This document shows positions 12,325 to 26,040 of a DNA stretch of 64,000 bases, in pieces. The stretch's first letter is position 1. Every line of letters begins with the position of its first letter. The DNA is from Chrysomallon squamiferum (taxonomy: Eukaryota > Mollusca > Gastropoda > Neomphalida > Peltospiridae). Below the pieces are notes generated by a model. That model saw only the letters and a list, made by a program, of their open reading frames with translations, was not told the DNA's origin and did no database searches. The stretch lies in NCBI GenBank assembly GCA_012295275.1, contig CM022679.1, positions 8,412,169 to 8,476,168 on the forward strand. The letters run 5' to 3'. Both the position numbers and the translations under genes were made by a program.

Positions 12325-12487
12325 GGTGGGCGGAGCCATCTGTCACGGTCGTAAATGGGCGGGGCGTACGGAATTTTTCACATCAGCATGCGATATTGGA
12401 CACAATTACGCTTTTAGAGATTATCGATCGATGGTCCGGCCAAGAAATAATATCGATCGCGTCACGTGACGTTAATTTACGCCCATT
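12325..12487. repeat. Dispersed repeat copy B with E-box
   Basis: This is the partner of 10515-10655. Its core is a 12-bp perfect palindrome, CGTCACGTGACG, at 12460-12471, combining an E-box (CACGTG) with flanking TGACG/CGTCA half-sites. A plus-strand frame (12279-12560) crosses it but is unrecognised. Confidence 0.65.
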
Positions 12488-12559
12488 GAGAAGTGGGCTT
12501 AATACACGTGTTTTCTTCATGATGCGCCACAAACTCGACGCCACGAGAAATCAAAGATA

Positions 12560-12756
12560 GCAGGACACCATTCATTCAGCTTACAAGGTAATTAACGTTT
12601 TATTGTTTTCTTATTAATTAGAAATTCTTGCGTACGTTTTTGTTGCTGTTTTTTTTTCCAGATCAGACGAAACCAAAAAAAAAAAAAATAATAAAAAAAA
12701 ACAAAAAAACATAGTTGTTACATCACTATCGTAATTAAACACAGATTTTGGTTTTA

Positions 12757-12789
<33 letters not shown>

Positions 12790-12910
12790 ATTATTATGAT
12801 ATGGTATTTGGTATCGCTATTGTTTTCGAAATACTTATTTAAAAGTAGCAGTGATTATTATTCTTCTTCTCTTTACATCCTTTTATAACATGACACTATT
12901 ATTATTGTTA

Positions 12911-12960
<50 letters not shown>

Positions 12961-13527
12961 CAAAACACTTATTTACATACAGACAGTAGTGTATTCATGC
13001 TATCGTAACGTCACGATGTTATGCAAAATATTTTCATACTTTACTAAATTTCAGAGATAATGTATATATATACCAAACACATCTTTATTTAAAAGCACCT
13101 ATAGGAATCAAAAGGGTGGCTTTGCTTGTTGGATTTTAAAGTTATATTTAATATGCTAACATGTAAATATGTAAATACATTACAAGAATTAAAAAAATAC
13201 TTTAAATATATATATTCATTTTGAAAGAAAATAAATAACAAAATAAAAATAGAAAGAAGAGAAAGAGAAACTTACAAAAGCAGATAAAAAGAAAAAAACA
13301 AAGGTTTATTTATTTTTATTTATTTTGTTAGAAGAAAACACTAATGAGTAATAAAATATCTAATGACTGTACTTTTAAATTAATACTCAGACCTCTTATT
13401 ATTAAAAAAAACAAAAACAAAAGAAACCCAACAAATTAATCGATAACGATATAACTATATACACTTCAAGAAAGAAAAAAAAAAAAAAAAAAAAAAAGGA
13501 AGAAAACCGAAACCGCCTACAAGAAAT

Positions 13528-13564
<37 letters not shown>

Positions 13565-13600
13565 AAAAAAAAAAAAAAAAAAAAAAACCAATCGCGATTA
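12560..13600. repeat. A-rich and (ATT)n blocks
   Basis: (ATT)n arrays lie at about 12759-12798 and 12898-12960. Poly-A/G-rich tracts lie at about 13474-13587. The intervening AT-rich DNA shows nothing recognisable. Confidence 0.85.
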
Positions 13601-13689
13601 ATCGGAAATAACGTCTGTGAAATAGACGCAAGCATGAAATGATAAGATACTAGCGGGTAATTTACCATTTTAAATCATTAGTTTGCTCG

Positions 13690-13690
<1 letters not shown>

Positions 13691-13755
<65 letters not shown>
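13691..13755. repeat. (TA)n microsatellite
   Basis: A nearly pure alternating TA tract of about 64 bp is followed by CATA repeats. It is self-complementary and prone to cruciform extrusion. Confidence 0.95.
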
Positions 13756-13758
<3 letters not shown>

Positions 13759-14073
13759 CATGTATACATACAGCAGTATTATTATTTCACCGATTTTCTA
13801 TTTCTATGCTTGTAACGTTCAGTATAAATAGTAACGAACTGAAATTCTTGACAATATATATATTTTTTTTTTTTTTTTTTTTTTTTTTCATTTTTATTCA
13901 GTCGGATAAATGTTTATGCATGCATGTCGTGGGCCATTTGTGTGCGTAATCGTTAAAATACCCGCCCACAACACGAGCAGTGAATTAGTGTGACAATGAG
14001 TATGTTTACTCAAGCGTGACCATCTTTCTCTCTCTCTCTCAGCAGATTTTTTAGTTACTGGTTAGTTCACTGC

Positions 14074-14122
<49 letters not shown>

Positions 14123-14332
14123 TAATCAAGATGTATTTTATTCAAATTCGATTGTAGTCTAATGTTTAAAACGGTATCAATAATAATAATAAATGTACGA
14201 AAAATCAAACGGCAGAATTTTATATATTTTTTTAAATTATTATTACTTAATTTATTATAATAATAATTTTTTTAAAAGTTTACATCTCTGTAACTTGTTC
14301 GATGCCCTATTTCCGAAATGCCAGTAGTTAAA

Positions 14333-14365
<33 letters not shown>

Positions 14366-14597
14366 AGAAGAAATGAAAGTCTAGATTGTAAATGTTTGTG
14401 GGCGTTAGCTCCGATTTCCTACTCACTTCTCACTGCATCGGATACTGTTACCACTTACTTCCAGCCACAGAATTTTTATAAAAACAAATAAAAAAAAAAA
14501 AAAAAAAAAGTAATTTATGTGGTTGCTGGTTAAATATCATTTTGCGGTTTTATCTTCTTTCGTTTTCCCACAAATAAGTTTATATAGGTTTCAAAAA

Positions 14598-14628
<31 letters not shown>

Positions 14629-14850
14629 GAGACACATTCTGTTTTGGTTTATTTTTTTTTTTTTTTTTTTTCTGGTATTATTTATGATTTTTGCAAACAT
14701 GTTGTGATTTTTTTTCATCATTTTAAAAACTGAATGTTCAAAAAATTAATTTTAAATGTTTAAAAATGTATAGTCCTTTCAGTCCACACAATATTCTTGA
14801 AAATTTTCGATTGTTTCATTATTTTTGGAACAGAATCCTTGTGAACTGTT
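13756..14850. repeat. Poly-T, (AAT)n and poly-A blocks
   Basis: Poly-T lies at 13862-13888 and 14334-14359, and again at about 14651-14671. (AAT)n lies at about 14079-14122, and poly-A at 14490-14508 and 14604-14628. Nothing gene-like is seen. Confidence 0.85.
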
Positions 14851-14859
14851 TACCTTATA

Positions 14860-15335
14860 GCGGGAGTATCCTAGTAAACTCTATTTTAAGTGGCAGTATC
14901 CTTGTAAACTCTTTATTCTTAGCAGCAGTATCTTTGTAAACTTCATTTTAGCGGCTCTTTCCTTGCAAACGACAGTATCCTTGTAAACCTTTATTTTTAT
15001 CAACTGTATCCTTGTAAACCTTTATTTTTATTAACTGTAATCCTTGTAAACCTTTATTTTTATCAACTGTATCCTTATAAACGTTTTATTTTTAGCTGCA
15101 GTATCGTCAAACTATTTTAACCGCAGTATCCTTGTAAATACTTCATTTTTCAACGGCAATATCCTAATAAAGTGAATTTTTGTGGCTGATTTTGTAAACT
15201 CTTTATTGTTAGAAGCACTCTCGTTATAAACTCTCTTTTTAGTGGCAGTATCCTTGAAAATTCGTTAACGTTAGAGAAAGTGTACTTGTAGACTCTGTTT
15301 TTAGCTGTCGTATCCTTCAGAAATTGTTTTCTGTA
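14860..15335. repeat. Minisatellite, ~31-bp unit
   Basis: The motif TATCCTTGTAAAC followed by TTTATTTTTA and an AACTG/AGCAG linker recurs. Its occurrences start at 14897, 14929, 14976, 15007, 15038 and 15070, with decayed copies to about 15330. Spacing centres on 31-32 bp with some doublings. Confidence 0.85.
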
Positions 15336-15731
15336 ATTTTAAGAGTTCGTTCTTGAAACATTTTTTTTTTTTTTTTTTTTTAATTTTCGCGGCGAAATGC
15401 GTGTAAACGATCTCTGTGATTCAGTCGTTTGTTTCGCGTTTCCCATAAACCGCTCTGAGTTATGAGATATAAATACACACTCAAGCAATGGTCATTACAA
15501 AAATAACTTAAGTGCATTTCCTTTTATAACAGTAATATTCTTAAACTGGGCGGCAGTTTCATTTGAAGATTTTTTTTTTTTTTCAATATCAGGTTATTGT
15601 AGTAAAGAATTGACATATAAATGATATTATTAAAACTTTTGACGCTTAATTTTTTTTTTTTTTTTTTTTTTTGAAGAAGAAGAAATGAAATTATATTTTA
15701 TGTTACTTTTACCAGTGTGTGTGTGTGTGTA

Positions 15732-15791
<60 letters not shown>

Positions 15792-15950
15792 TCATAGAAA
15801 TACCCAAAGATTCAATGCTATTTGAAAAGATTATAGATTTACGTCGTAAATATTTCAAAAGACACACACATACATACACACACAAACACAAACACACACC
15901 CTCAAATATAAATAAAAATAAATCGAAATTATCAACATAGCTCTGCTTGT
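15336..15950. repeat. Poly-T runs and GT/GA microsatellite
   Basis: Poly-T lies at about 15360-15380, 15570-15583 and 15650-15672. (GT)n at 15716-15734 abuts (GA)n at 15735-15789, and CA-rich repeats follow at about 15861-15898. Confidence 0.85.
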
Positions 15951-16490
15951 GTCGAGAACATTTCAAGGCTGGACTTCGTCGTTGATTTGTATTGAAGAAA
16001 ACCCTGCACATCGTACTTTGTAAAGAAACGGGGTCTTTTATTACTCGCGTATGACGTAGGTCGCTTGACCTCTAACTCTGCACCGATGACACACAGACCA
16101 ATCCGAGGAGCAATTAACAAGCGCCTCGTTATGAAGAAAAACAGTCTATAATTAGGTTGGAGCAGCAGGCCTGTAGAACGACACGAGAAAACTCCATCAA
16201 TTTTTCGCGGTAGTTCAATAAACCGATGAAAAGCGCGTGGTTTCTATAAAAAAAAAAAACTTTGCTTTGTTTTTACCGATGGTAATTCCCCCTTAATGAG
16301 CGTGTCTGAATTTAGTACCCTTTCCCGCGCCTCTACCTGGTGCCGTCACCCGTTTTTCATTCTTCCACAAAAGTCGTATTTTTTAACGTTCGCGATCGCC
16401 GGAAACATCGATGTGAAAAAAAAAAAAAAACAAGACCTGGGCGCGTTGATGTCCAAAAACGATGTAATTACCTGGGAAATATTGACGTCG
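15951..16490. other. Unique island, CpG-containing
   Basis: This is complex sequence with several weak frames on both strands, none recognised. Poly-A runs lie at about 16248-16259 and 16416-16430. Confidence 0.35.
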
Positions 16491-16560
16491 TGAATCGACC
16501 CGGATTCGATCCTGCGTGCTCCCACCCGAGTGACCTACTCGCTCTTCCGCTTGGTTTCAC
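16491..16560 (-). repeat. tRNA-like sequence (SINE head or tRNA remnant)
   Basis: On the minus strand the ends GTGAAAC and GATTCAC can pair at six of seven positions like an acceptor stem. AAGCGGAAGAGC resembles an A-box and GGATCGAATCC is close to a B-box. The T-stem does not pair fully and two extra bases precede the 3' strand, so it is not an intact tRNA gene. Confidence 0.45.
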
Positions 16561-16681
16561 ATTCGATTTAGACAATTCTTCCGTAATTAGTGTGTCAGTA
16601 GGTTTTTTTTTCCTCATCTCTCTTTTTGATTTTTTGATTTTTCTTTCTCGCTGTTTTATTATTTATGTACGCCTCTCTCTG

Positions 16682-16754
<73 letters not shown>

Positions 16755-17087
16755 CTATCTGTCTCTGCTTTTGTATATTTTTATAATTCGAGTACTCGTT
16801 ATGTGTTCGCCCATTACTGAACAAGAAACAAAAATACTAGAATAGTATAATTAACTAATTATTTTCTTTCTTCAACCTGTTTTTATTACCTGCATTAATT
16901 AATTAGCTACAAACATAAATGTTGATTTCTTACTACGAAAAGCTGCCATTTATTTTATTATTGTTTCAGAAGATCCGTATTAAAATAGTTATTATAATTA
17001 AAGAAAAAAATTACCATAAATTTTACCTTGCTTATTTATTTTATATAACATTCATTACTTTCAGCTTGTATATTTATTTTAAATACC

Positions 17088-17126
<39 letters not shown>

Positions 17127-17400
17127 AATACTGTCATTGTCATCATCATCATCATCATCTGATAATTTCAATATTTTATGGACCCGAATACTAACTTAAA
17201 CTTATATCAAACAACATACATTTCATGTTGCACACTACAAACAAGTGACTAAAAATGTAATGAAATGAACGAATAGAAAGTAGACGAATATAACTTCTAT
17301 TTCCTGATTTCAGTTGTCGTCTTGTTTGACATGGAAACATAATTTGAAAGTACTTTTTAATACGCCGACAAGTAAAGTCGAATTATTGACAAATTAAGCC
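16561..17400. repeat. (CT)n and (ATT)n blocks
   Basis: (CT)n spans 16673-16750, (ATT)n about 17089-17125 and a short ATC array about 17136-17160. The rest is AT-rich with no features. Confidence 0.88.
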
Positions 17401-17938
17401 AATAGATTAACCCGTTTACTTGATCCGCGATGTTTTGAATTATTCATAATCCTTTTATCGAGAGGGAAAAACATGTTCCCTTCATCCAAAGCACATTCAC
17501 GTCCTGCCATTGATTTTTGATCACCAAGCCGTATGAACCCGTAGTTCCTTTTTTTTTTTTTTCTATTTAATTGATGTCCAATTTGTTGTCGCAAGGAAGT
17601 TTTTTTTACTTTGACGACAACAGCTGAAGTGGTCGCGTTTGTACAACATTCTTTATATAAATATAAAAAAAAAAAAAAAAAAAAAATTCGTTACAAAAAT
17701 TCATTAGAAAAAAAAAAAAAAAGAAAAAAAAAAAAAAGATGAGCCATGATATTTGATCTGCTGGTTCTAAAATCAAACACAAGTTTCTATAATTGGCTCT
17801 TCGGATGGTCTTTTTTTTTCTTTCTTTTTTAATCTTTATTTCTTTCTTTCTTTCTCTTCTTCTTCATAAATTGTCGACAATGTGGAACTCTTATGACGTT
17901 GAAAAGTGGATCAATCGGTTCCACTCGACGCGCCGTCG

Positions 17939-17972
<34 letters not shown>

Positions 17973-18100
17973 CCACTGCAGTACTCGTCATGGATTTCCT
18001 ATATCTTTGCGCGCGCGCTTTGCGGTCGACTCCAGAGACGGGGATCGAACGTCAGACGCGAGAACTGCAGGAAACATGTTTAATTATCGAAAATAACATT
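17401..18100. other. Unique DNA with poly-A tracts
   Basis: It holds poly-A tracts (about 17667-17687, 17709-17737, 17950-17972), a T/C-rich stretch near 17810-17865 and a CpG-rich patch at about 17995-18065. No recognisable gene is present. Confidence 0.5.
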
Positions 18101-18116
18101 TACTCCACCCTCCACT

Positions 18117-18155
18117 ACCCTCCCCCCTCCACCATCCCGCCCGCCCGCCTAGCCC
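18117..18155 (-). other. Potential G-quadruplex
   Basis: The plus strand is C-rich with four CCC runs at 18136-18138, 18140-18142, 18144-18146 and 18153-18155 (loops 1, 1 and 6). Further C runs lie just upstream. The minus strand therefore matches the canonical four-run G-quadruplex pattern. Confidence 0.6.
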
Positions 18156-18409
18156 GCGGTCGATGCATTGATGTCGAACATTGGGGGCAATTATCAAAGC
18201 AGAGAGAGAGAGAGAGTGAGAGAGAGAGAGTGAGAGACAGAGCCTATTGAAGAAGGACGGGAACGTTCTCGGGGAAAGTTGTACAAAAGAAACTAATGAC
18301 GTTCGGTTTTTATTACGTCTGTTGAAGAAGTCCCATAAAAAGACGAATTTTTTTTTTAACATAAAACCCGATACGAAACAAAACTTATTGCACATGTGAT
18401 AATCACACC

Positions 18410-18520
18410 CAATTGGTTAGCACCAGCAGCAGCAGCAGCAAGAATAGTTAGTTAATGTGTTATGGGACTTTTTTAAGGAACGGTAGGTCGTAGGTTCAAG
18501 ACGATTTTTAGAAACGTTAT
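18410..18520 (+). repeat. Diverged tRNA-derived SINE
   Basis: AATTGGTTAGCACC (about 18410-18423) is A-box-like. GGTAGGTCGTAGGTTCAAG (about 18482-18500) is close to the molluscan SINE B-box region. A CAG run at about 18424-18439 lies between them. Confidence 0.5.
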
Positions 18521-18659
18521 ATCTTTAAAGAAATTAAAAAATAAAAAAATAAAAAAAAAAATGTTTTTAACTAGTAGCTCAAACAGATGTTTCCATGTGT
18601 CACTTTCAGTAGATATACATTTTGAAAAATCTTCTTGTTGGTCTATTTTTCCTTTTATA

Positions 18660-18770
<111 letters not shown>

Positions 18771-19191
18771 ACAAAAATAATAAATTATATATTATTATAT
18801 TTTTTTTAATCGAAGTTTATTAAGGGCAATCAATCATCTGTTAGCTAAACAGACGCCACAAAGCAGAGACAAGTTCTATTTTGGTGTGAAATGTATTGAT
18901 ATATTTCTTAACAAGCAAACAACACTGTGGTGGATTTAGATGATTGTGTTGACACTAAATACTAAATTAGAGCTAACGACTTGTTTAAGTTCTCTTGTCT
19001 AACAGTGTGTTATTTTCAAGCAGTCGTAATTGCATCAGTTTAGTTACGTTTCTTTTTTTTTTTTTTTTTTTAAAACAGCCCAATTGTTTATGTATGTCAC
19101 TAACATGGAGGCAAAGTCCTTCATTTTTATTATATATTTTTTTATTTAGTTTTGTTTGTTTTTAAAAGAAGAAACTGATGATGATAATGTC

Positions 19192-19222
<31 letters not shown>

Positions 19223-20980
19223 TTTTTTATTTTTTTTTTTTTTTTTTACTGATATATCTAGAGGTGTTCCAAACCCTTCATTCGGACATTTCTGTGTCAA
19301 TTCTGCATACGAGGAAGGTTGTTTTGTTTTATTTATTTGAAAGAGTATAAATATTTCCAGACATTTGTACCTTACTCACACGCTTTGCGATTTATCAGCG
19401 TTAAAAAAAGACAAAAGTGATAGTCTTTCGCTTCCTTTTCCCAAAGAAGAGCTCTTCCGGAAATTGTAACAAATGAGGATGCTGAACGTATTTAAATCGG
19501 AGTTGTTTCCCATGTTTTCTAAATTTATTTTGATTAATGAACTTTATATATTCGATTATGTGGCTTTGTATTTTTTAATTCTTCTTTGTTTTAGTAACAG
19601 TATGCTTCATGAGATAAAAAAAAAACATGAAAAAAAAAAAAAAAAAACATTTCACGCTTTTCAAAGATTAATTTGTTTTCTTTAGCAGACATCCAAAAGA
19701 AGTTTCAGCTATTTTCATAACAATAACCTCTTTAAAAGACATTTCACAGGCTTGAGCGATATCAAACAGTTCTGTTTTACTTCTAATGAAATCGTTGTTT
19801 GTGAATCACCAAGCAGAAAAGCTCATTTTGGTGATTCAACACGTTTTCCAACTGACGTGAAGGTAAATAATGTTAACTCGTGTCATTCACTGTTCACGTC
19901 TTCCAGTGACTTAATAAAGTAAAACACGGGCAAGACTGTCAAAACTAACCAGTGGTAAAATGAATATACAGAAAGAGCATTTGCTCTTTTCAAAAAAAAA
20001 AAAAAAAAAAAAAAATTCGTCAGACAATTCGTTGGATCTGGTATCTGTCATATTATTATTATATTCTTGTGACAGAAGAATTTGTATCAGAGCAAAACTT
20101 AAAAGAAAGAATAAAAAAACTCAGAGTGCTTTACTAATACAAATAATAATAATAATAATAATATTTTATCTTGTACTGAATAGACAAAAGAAAGGTACAT
20201 CGTTTTCATTGCATTAAAACTGGACTATTTATTTCGGTAGGCACAAAACGTTAGATTCTGAGAGGCTTGGTTGTTATTTGACACAGTATATATAAATTAT
20301 ATACAAACTGTAAAACACAAAATTATGGATATGCTCCGATGGGATACTACTCATCAATAAACATCTGAAACTTGGATGAGCAAAAAAAAAAAGGAGAGAA
20401 ACCTGGACAAGACCATTAAGACAAAATATTTTATAAGATAATAAATATCTGCATTGCATTCAGTTTGTTTATATGCTGAATCTTTCACACTTCATTATAT
20501 TTCAAATAAAGGTTATCAAAATAAACGATTTTAAATATTCTTCAAGCAAACTAAAAGAAAGCAGAATCGCATAAGCGAAAAGGATAAGACATTATCAGTT
20601 CTGGAGAAATTAATTCTGCACTTGAAATGGACTGATATTTCAAACTTATAACAAAGTAGTAGTAGTAGTAATAATGATAATAACAACACTAACAACACTT
20701 TTTACATATGTACATATAATACGTATATATTTCTCCAGAAGCTGTTTACTACAGTCGTTTATTAAAACATGTAATTAAACTAGACAGAATCATTATCGTC
20801 TGCTTCTCCTTTCTTAACCAGCAACAATGCAGCGCGTGAATATTTGATGTTGATCTTTGTTCCTTCTTGTCAGTTTTCGTGCAGATCGTATTATCGAACA
20901 AGGATCTCGTCGTTCTGAGAAATATTCTCAGACACAAAATGTATTCAATACAACTGTCCTAATTTAATTAAATACCGCAT
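18771..20980. other. AT-rich DNA, simple repeats, no gene
   Basis: It holds poly-T (19052-19070), (TTTA)n (about 19193-19225), poly-A (19629-19646 and 19991-20012) and a short AAT array (about 20141-20162). Two complex stretches (20230-20640 and 20740-20940) have short frames but no recognisable domain. Confidence 0.6.
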
Positions 20981-21019
20981 GTGACATCACCTACTTTTAA
21001 CATTATAATCACTGTAACT

Positions 21020-21038
21020 ATAACTACTGCTGCTACTT

Positions 21039-21069
<31 letters not shown>

Positions 21070-21320
21070 AACTACTAGTGTTATTACTACTAGAGCTACT
21101 ATTACTACTACCACTACCACTGTTTCAACTACTGTTAATATTATAAAGACAAAAATTACTACTACTACTACGGCTGCTGCTACTGCTACTACTACAACTA
21201 ACTACTATTATTTCTACTACTATACTAATACTACTGTATTACTACAACCATTAATACTTATATGACTTTAAATACTAACCATTACTGTTACTTCCACAAT
21301 CACTTCATTACTTCTACTAT
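21020..21320. repeat. ACT-type trinucleotide block
   Basis: Imperfect ACT/ATT/GCT triplets run across about 300 bp. A stretch around TTTCAACTACTGTTAATATTA recurs at about 21123 and 21329, indicating internal duplication. Poly-Thr frames are artefacts. Confidence 0.88.
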
Positions 21321-22680
21321 TACCACATTTCAACTACTGTTAATATTATGCAATAATTACATGTATTTCTAGATTCACTGCAATTTTGTACTACTAATTA
21401 CCTACAACCATTACTATGGACAAATGCTAACCATTCCAACATCTTGTAAAAGATACATGTATTTTAGAAAAAATCTTTAATAATATGGACAAATGCCTCC
21501 AACAAAAGATGTACATGAACAGGAAACCAGGGTAATTTAATCTAACATATAAACGGCATTTACCGTTGGAGAAGGTATCAAAAAAGCAATCATTGTACGT
21601 ACATACTTTGTAAATGTCGTCATCGTGTAATTTTTACCCTTTACAGAACGTGACTTATTTGTTATTTAAAATTAACGGGCTGTTATTTATACTGAAAGTT
21701 GTATATTTTTAACATTTTAAATCTATTTTGTACTCACTTTGTCAAAGAGAAAGCGCAAGAAATTCTTTGTACTGCACCTTGTGTGACATTCACCTTGAGT
21801 GTCTCAAGTACAGTTGTTAGATATCTTTCTTTGATTATATGTTAGTTAAACAATTTATGTGGGTCTTTTGGGTGAAAAAGAAATGATGTAAGTGAAACAG
21901 ATACAGTTTGTTAAAAGTTGAATAGCACTGGTATTCCTTTTTAGAATAAACCGTATTTGTCATAACTCTTGTTTTAAAATAATTGCATGCTGATGATCTG
22001 GGTTTTCCTTTTATAAGTCAGTAAATATTTAATACAAAACAATAATAACACCAACATCGCCATCACTAACAACGACAACACCAACAACACCAACACCACC
22101 AACAACAATAATGAAGATTTAAAAAATATTTCTAATTTTATTATTTTTTTTTTTTTTCAAACTAACCAACTTTCTCTGTATATCTTCTAAATGTCATCAT
22201 CCTTTTGTCATTCTCACTTTCCATCTTTCTCTCTTTGATGTAAAATAAAACCTTTTATAGTTATATTGTTAACTGACATTTGATATTTTCCTGATCAACT
22301 TTCAGCAATATTCTCACAGGGCTGTTTCTGTTCCAGTCCTCGTCTCTATTTTGATTTTATCAAAGACCGTCCTGTTTAAGGGCAGGTTGCTTATTAAAGT
22401 CGCATGCTGCTAAATTCTTACTATTACTTCATAAAAGTCCCTTCTGTGAGAAAGTCTACCTTAAAGATTCTTTTTCTGCTAACAGTTAAGAGTAATTTAT
22501 GGATTGATGTCAGCGGGTTATAATCTTTCACATCATCAATATTCAAAAATCATGCTAGACAACTAAAAAAAACCAAAAAAAAAAACCACCTAGAAATAAC
22601 ACAGTAGTAACACAGAAATAACAAAAACGTTTAGGTGTGGTTAATTATTTACATGTATTGTTTTCTTCCTCGTCCTCCCT
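21321..22680. other. AT-rich unique DNA, nothing recognised
   Basis: This is complex AT-rich sequence. An AAC/ACC-rich patch lies at about 22038-22105 and a poly-T at 22146-22157. Confidence 0.55.
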
Positions 22681-23160
22681 CTCTTCCTGCGGATACAAAT
22701 CAAGATTATGACTGATATGTGTAACACAAGTTTTCAGTTACCCACTGAGAAATCGCTCTGACGAATATCTCCTACTCTGGCTGGAATCCCCGAGGACTCG
22801 GAGAACAACAGATATCTACTGGCATCTGGTTTTTGAATATTTCCCATTAAACTGACATCCGAAACGACCGGGTCAGTGCATCTCCAGTGAAAAGAGCTTC
22901 ATTTGCTGATGTACATTCTCTTCAGTCAAGAAGCGGCTTGAAAATGCAGAGAGACTGAGAAACGCAAGAGAGGAAACAGGATGGATAATGTGGGCGAGGA
23001 AGGACGTCCAATTCCAATGGGGTAATGGCCTACTTAGGTGCGGGGCTTTCAGAGACTCTTCAGAAGCTGGTCATCTTGTTTCATATCGCTAACGCGAGTG
23101 AAGATTTCGACTCACATCGTCACTGAGTTTGAGAAATAAGAAAGAAGTTTATGTGAAAGT
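22681..23160. other. Complex unique island
   Basis: About 480 bp has balanced composition, no microsatellites and no long frame. It could be a regulatory element or noncoding exon. Nothing in it is diagnostic. Confidence 0.3.
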
Positions 23161-24230
23161 TTATTTAATTTTTTTTTTTTGAAAGTTGCTGGTCAAGCTT
23201 TTCGATTCCTGGCGATATATGTCAAATCACACAGAGAGTAAAACGAGGACAAGCTTAGCAGTCTACAGAGAAGAATACCATCAAATTCATAGTTTCAAAG
23301 ACAGTGCAAAACAAAGACAAAACTAAAACTGGAACTGGAAAAAGAAACATACAAATTTTGTCAAGCGACTTCGTGCGGTTTTTAGCCTCTGCGATTCCAA
23401 AGAAACATTTAAATAATTTTGACAAATCAGGCTCTGTGAAGACAATACATACAAAAGTAAGTAAAATTATTCCTTTTAAAATTACTTTCTTTTCTTAATA
23501 TTTAAATATTACATTTTAAAAATATTTTTCTATTTTTTTTTTTGTTTACTACATACCGCATTGTTAATAACTGTAAATATGAATATCTGCACACGACTGA
23601 ATCAATAAAGACACAACAGACTGGTAATGGAAGGGAAGAACTGGAAATAATCGTTTATTAGATAGAGATGTCAAAGCTCTTGTACAGCCATTGTTACTAA
23701 ATAAGCACCTCGCGGTTCCTCTAGCAAAAAGCCACAGTATGACACTCTGTTTAATTACTTTATGATTTGTATTTTAAAATTTTATACATTTAAAATAAAT
23801 AAGCTTTTAAAATATATATATATAATACATTACCTCGTAAAATATAGATTGTGAATATGATAATTTCTGATAAAAAAATACGTCATGAAGTTTAGTTGTC
23901 ATATCCGCTATCTTTCCAAAAAAAAAAAAAAAAAGACGAAATGAAACGAACACCGATAAAAACCAGAACATTTAAAAACATTTTATTATCGACATTCAAC
24001 AAACCGAAACACTTCGCTTTACCAAAGTGTTCTTTCAACACGGCGCAGTATTTATTAACTAACTACCTGCTTTAATATTCCATTTTAGTAAGCAGATGTA
24101 GAATATTAGAGAGACAACAAAGCAGCAAAACGAGACACACTTAAGAAATAAATAAAACTCTTGCAACAAGACACACTTCAAACCCTCGAGTTCGTCTGAC
24201 ACTGTTAAAAAAAAAAAAAAAAGCCCTGCT
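23161..24230. other. AT-rich DNA, nothing recognised
   Basis: It contains short poly-A/T runs and a 64-residue frame at 23304-23498 with no known relatives recognised. Confidence 0.5.
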
Positions 24231-24670
24231 CGTTATATGAGCGGATTTGAAGTACATGCAGGAAAGAGTTAAATATTGAAAAGTCGACATGGGAGAGGAA
24301 AACGCTGAAGTGACTAGCTGTAAATTAGTTATTGCTTTTTCATGTTAGAAAACTGCGGCAATTTGATTTACAGAACGATAATGTCCTTAATCATTTTTAT
24401 GTCGCTGTGCCGGTAACGCGACAATAAAAGCTCGCTCGGTTTCCGACCGAGAGGTGATTTCGGAAAGAGAAAGAAACAAAATTAGTCTGTTTTCATCGAG
24501 GCACTCCGAGCGAAGTAATTTCGCAATAACTCGGACACTCGTGATTTTGTCACATGATAAAACCAGCCAATCAAAACCAACTTATTTGCACGATGACATA
24601 TTATTAATTTCCAGCTTTTGGCTGCGGGGCTGGTAGGCTTTGTGATCGAATCTCAGAGCCGATTGTTAAT
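24231..24670. other. Unique island with hairpin and tRNA-like block
   Basis: CTCGGT-TTCCG-ACCGAG at about 24435-24451 forms a small hairpin. GTGATCGAATCTCAG (about 24641-24655) is B-box-like and may be SINE debris. No protein was recognised. Confidence 0.35.
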
Positions 24671-24749
24671 GTGAGTTTTGAAATGTACAAATTCTTCTCT
24701 ATCCAGTTATTTGTATTGGTAGTGATATCATCATGTTCAACAGCAGCAA

Positions 24750-25065
24750 CTAGTACTACTACTACTACTATTCTTACAACAACTACTACTGCTACTACTA
24801 CTATTCTTACAACTACTACTACTGCTACTACTACTATTCTTACAACTACTACTACTGCTACTATTACCCACTACCATTACTACTACCACTACAACTACTG
24901 CTTATTCAAATACTATCATTACTACTACTATTAATACAGTAAGACTGTTCATTTAACATATAAATAATGAAATCTGTTTTTCAGACTTATTAAACTAAAT
25001 ATACTTAAATCATAATTTGATTTTTAACTTACTACTACTACTACTATTATTATTATTATTATTTT
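24750..25065. repeat. ACT-type trinucleotide block
   Basis: ACT triplets include three near-identical units of about 36 bp (TATTCTTACAACTACTACTA-like) from about 24769 to 24860. A second ACT-to-ATT array follows at about 25029-25063. Confidence 0.88.

Positions 25066-26040
<975 letters not shown>

Noticed and set aside
20981-21265. Thr-rich frame resembling a mucin-like protein (also 24671, 33892, 39257, 42788)
   Set aside because: They are translations of ACT trinucleotide arrays, and comparable frames exist in other phases and on the opposite strand.
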